NCBI RefSeq assembly: GCF_000974985.2
Contig: NZ_LAVA02000056.1
Location: 1 to 64,000, forward strand
Direction: 5' to 3'
DNA from: Streptomyces mangrovisoli
GTDB taxonomy: Bacteria; Actinomycetota; Actinomycetes; Streptomycetales; Streptomycetaceae
DNA length: 64,000 nt
Made by a program: the position numbers and the translations under genes. Shown here in pieces: positions 63,207 through 64,000 of this stretch (positions are counted from its first letter, which is position 1; every line of letters starts with the position of its first letter). Below the pieces are notes generated by a model. That model made no database searches and was not told where the DNA came from. It saw nothing but the letters and a program-made list of their open reading frames with translations.

Positions 63207-63863
63207 TCAGGTGTCGCGGCGGGCCGGGGGCGGGGCCGGGTAGGCCGGGTCCAGTTCCGCGACCGCCCGCAGGGCGCCGCCGAGCGTCTTCACCAGCAGC
63301 TCGCACAGGGTCTCGCGGGACAGTTCGGGGCGGTCGATCCAGTCGAGCGCGGCACCCTCGGCGCTGCACACCCAGGCGAGCAGGCCCATGCGAGCGACCG
63401 GGGCGATGTCGGTACGGCCGTACGCGCCCTCGGCGATGGTCGCGACGATCGCCTCGCGCACCCCGTCACGCACCGCGTGCACCTCGGCGTCGAACCCGAC
63501 CCCGCCGCTGACGATGGTCCGGTAGGCGGCCTGGTTGTGCTCGACATAGCGCAGATAGCTGTCGATGGTGCGGTGCACCCGGTCCACGGCGGGGAGTTCG
63601 ACGCCGCTCGCCGCGAAGGTCACGAGGTCGCTCACCGAGTCGTGGATGATCGCGAGGTAGTAGCCGCGCTTGGACTGGAAGTAGTAGTAGATCAGCCCCT
63701 TGGCGACGCCGGCCTGGCGGGCGATGTCGTCCATCGAGAGCGCGTCGTAGGACGTGTCGGCGAACAACTTCCGCCCGATGGCGATGAGTTCGGCGCGGCG
63801 AGCCGCCGAGCGCTCGGTGCCGCCCGCCCGCGGCCGGGGGGCGGCGTCGTGCTGTTGGCGCAT
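63207..63863 (-). CDS. TetR-family regulator
   Basis: A 218-residue repressor-type protein with the N-terminal HTH LSMDDIARQAGVAKGLIYYYFQSKRGYY (about 40-68) and a helical ligand domain. The start at 63863 (MRQQHDAAPR) has no close ribosome binding site; a TTG two codons upstream of the ATG and the more distant AGGAGA are alternatives. The ligand and target are unknown. It converges with chiD. A single CGTCAG half-site (63939-63944) lies upstream, too little to call it the regulator of the paired palindromes. Confidence 0.88.
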   Translation of the reverse strand: MRQQHDAAPRPRAGGTERSAARRAELIAIGRKLFADTSYDALSMDDIARQAGVAKGLIYYYFQSKRGYYLAIIHDSVSDLVTFAASGVELPAVDRVHRTIDSYLRYVEHNQAAYRTIVSGGVGFDAEVHAVRDGVREAIVATIAEGAYGRTDIAPVARMGLLAWVCSAEGAALDWIDRPELSRETLCELLVKTLGGALRAVAELDPAYPAPPPARRDT

Positions 63864-63945
63864 GTTCAAGGCGGACCCTGGTCTCCTGCGGTGTTCTGCG
63901 GGCAGCGGGACATGCGCAGTATGGCAGCTCTCCGTATGCGTCAGG

Positions 63946-64000
63946 TCACAGCAGTCCGAGCCCGGTGACAAGCATCGCGATCACCACGACGAGGGTCCAG
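63946..64000 (-). CDS. partial small membrane protein (C-terminus)
   Basis: The minus-strand frame from the window edge encodes a hydrophobic C-terminal stretch (WTLVVVIAMLVTGLGLL) and stops at TGA 63948-63946, about 80 bases upstream of the TetR start. The rest of the gene lies outside the window, so nothing more can be said. Confidence 0.45.
   Translation of the reverse strand, partial: WTLVVVIAMLVTGLGLL

Noticed and set aside
63864..63950. Operator of the TetR gene matching the CTGACG-N3-CGTCAG motif
   Set aside because: Only one half-site (63939-63944) is present; the second arm is missing.

Overview
The window is chromosomal DNA of a Streptomyces. Base composition is very GC-rich with strong GC at third codon positions, and stop/start overlaps (ATGA, GTGA) are frequent. 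Several neighbours are Streptomyces landmarks: crr-ptsI, a conservon (cvnABCD), smeA-sffA, rbpA, ppm1 and the chitinase chiD. From memory this is the order of the S. coelicolor SCO1390-SCO1431 stretch, although species-specific genes appear to be inserted or absent. I see no rRNA, tRNA, CRISPR array, insertion sequence or prophage.

Layout. 1-2,700: sugar PTS genes crr and ptsI behind a DasR-type operator. 2,700-6,350: an MFS exporter plus an unknown protein, divergent from a MocR-type regulator over a perfect AT-rich palindrome. 6,370-13,520: acyl metabolism and hydrolases (acetoacetyl-CoA synthetase, GH31, Nudix, a DUF35/thiolase pair). 13,690-17,440: a degenerate EAL-CBS-GGDEF protein and glycerol kinase. 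17,600-25,750: a conservon operon with a 1209-residue hydantoinase/5-oxoprolinase gene inserted between cvnC and cvnD. 26,800-34,340: a MukBEF/Wadjet-like SMC operon (jetA, a small repeat ORF, jetB, jetC) without the JetD nuclease. 34,590-40,160: a GntR regulator divergent from MFS-DUF1445-pxpA-pxpB-pxpC (5-oxoproline use). 40,270-43,500: two glycosyltransferases plus an SGNH hydrolase, translationally coupled. 43,900-46,020: HEAT and ankyrin proteins. 46,370-48,640: the sporulation segregation pair smeA-sffA. 48,880-53,340: MocR/YczE, a GDPD phosphodiesterase and a UMF1-type transporter. 53,600-55,680: rbpA, fxsA and ppm1. 56,270-61,760: amidohydrolase, Lrp regulator, small proteins and an APH-like/DUF7064-like pair. 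61,840-64,000: chiD, a TetR regulator and the end of a small membrane protein.

How the parts fit. DasR-like sites lie in front of both crr-ptsI and chiD, which fits coordinated chitin/N-acetylglucosamine use. Two unrelated 5-oxoprolinase systems lie within about 20 kb. The same CTGACG-N3-CGTCAG palindrome precedes the DUF35/thiolase operon and the DUF7064/APH operon 49 kb apart, suggesting a shared repressor. The most notable candidate for an undescribed system is the JetABC-like SMC operon. It contains a 99-codon ORF made largely of four 17-residue repeats, overlapping the stop of jetA and the start of jetB.
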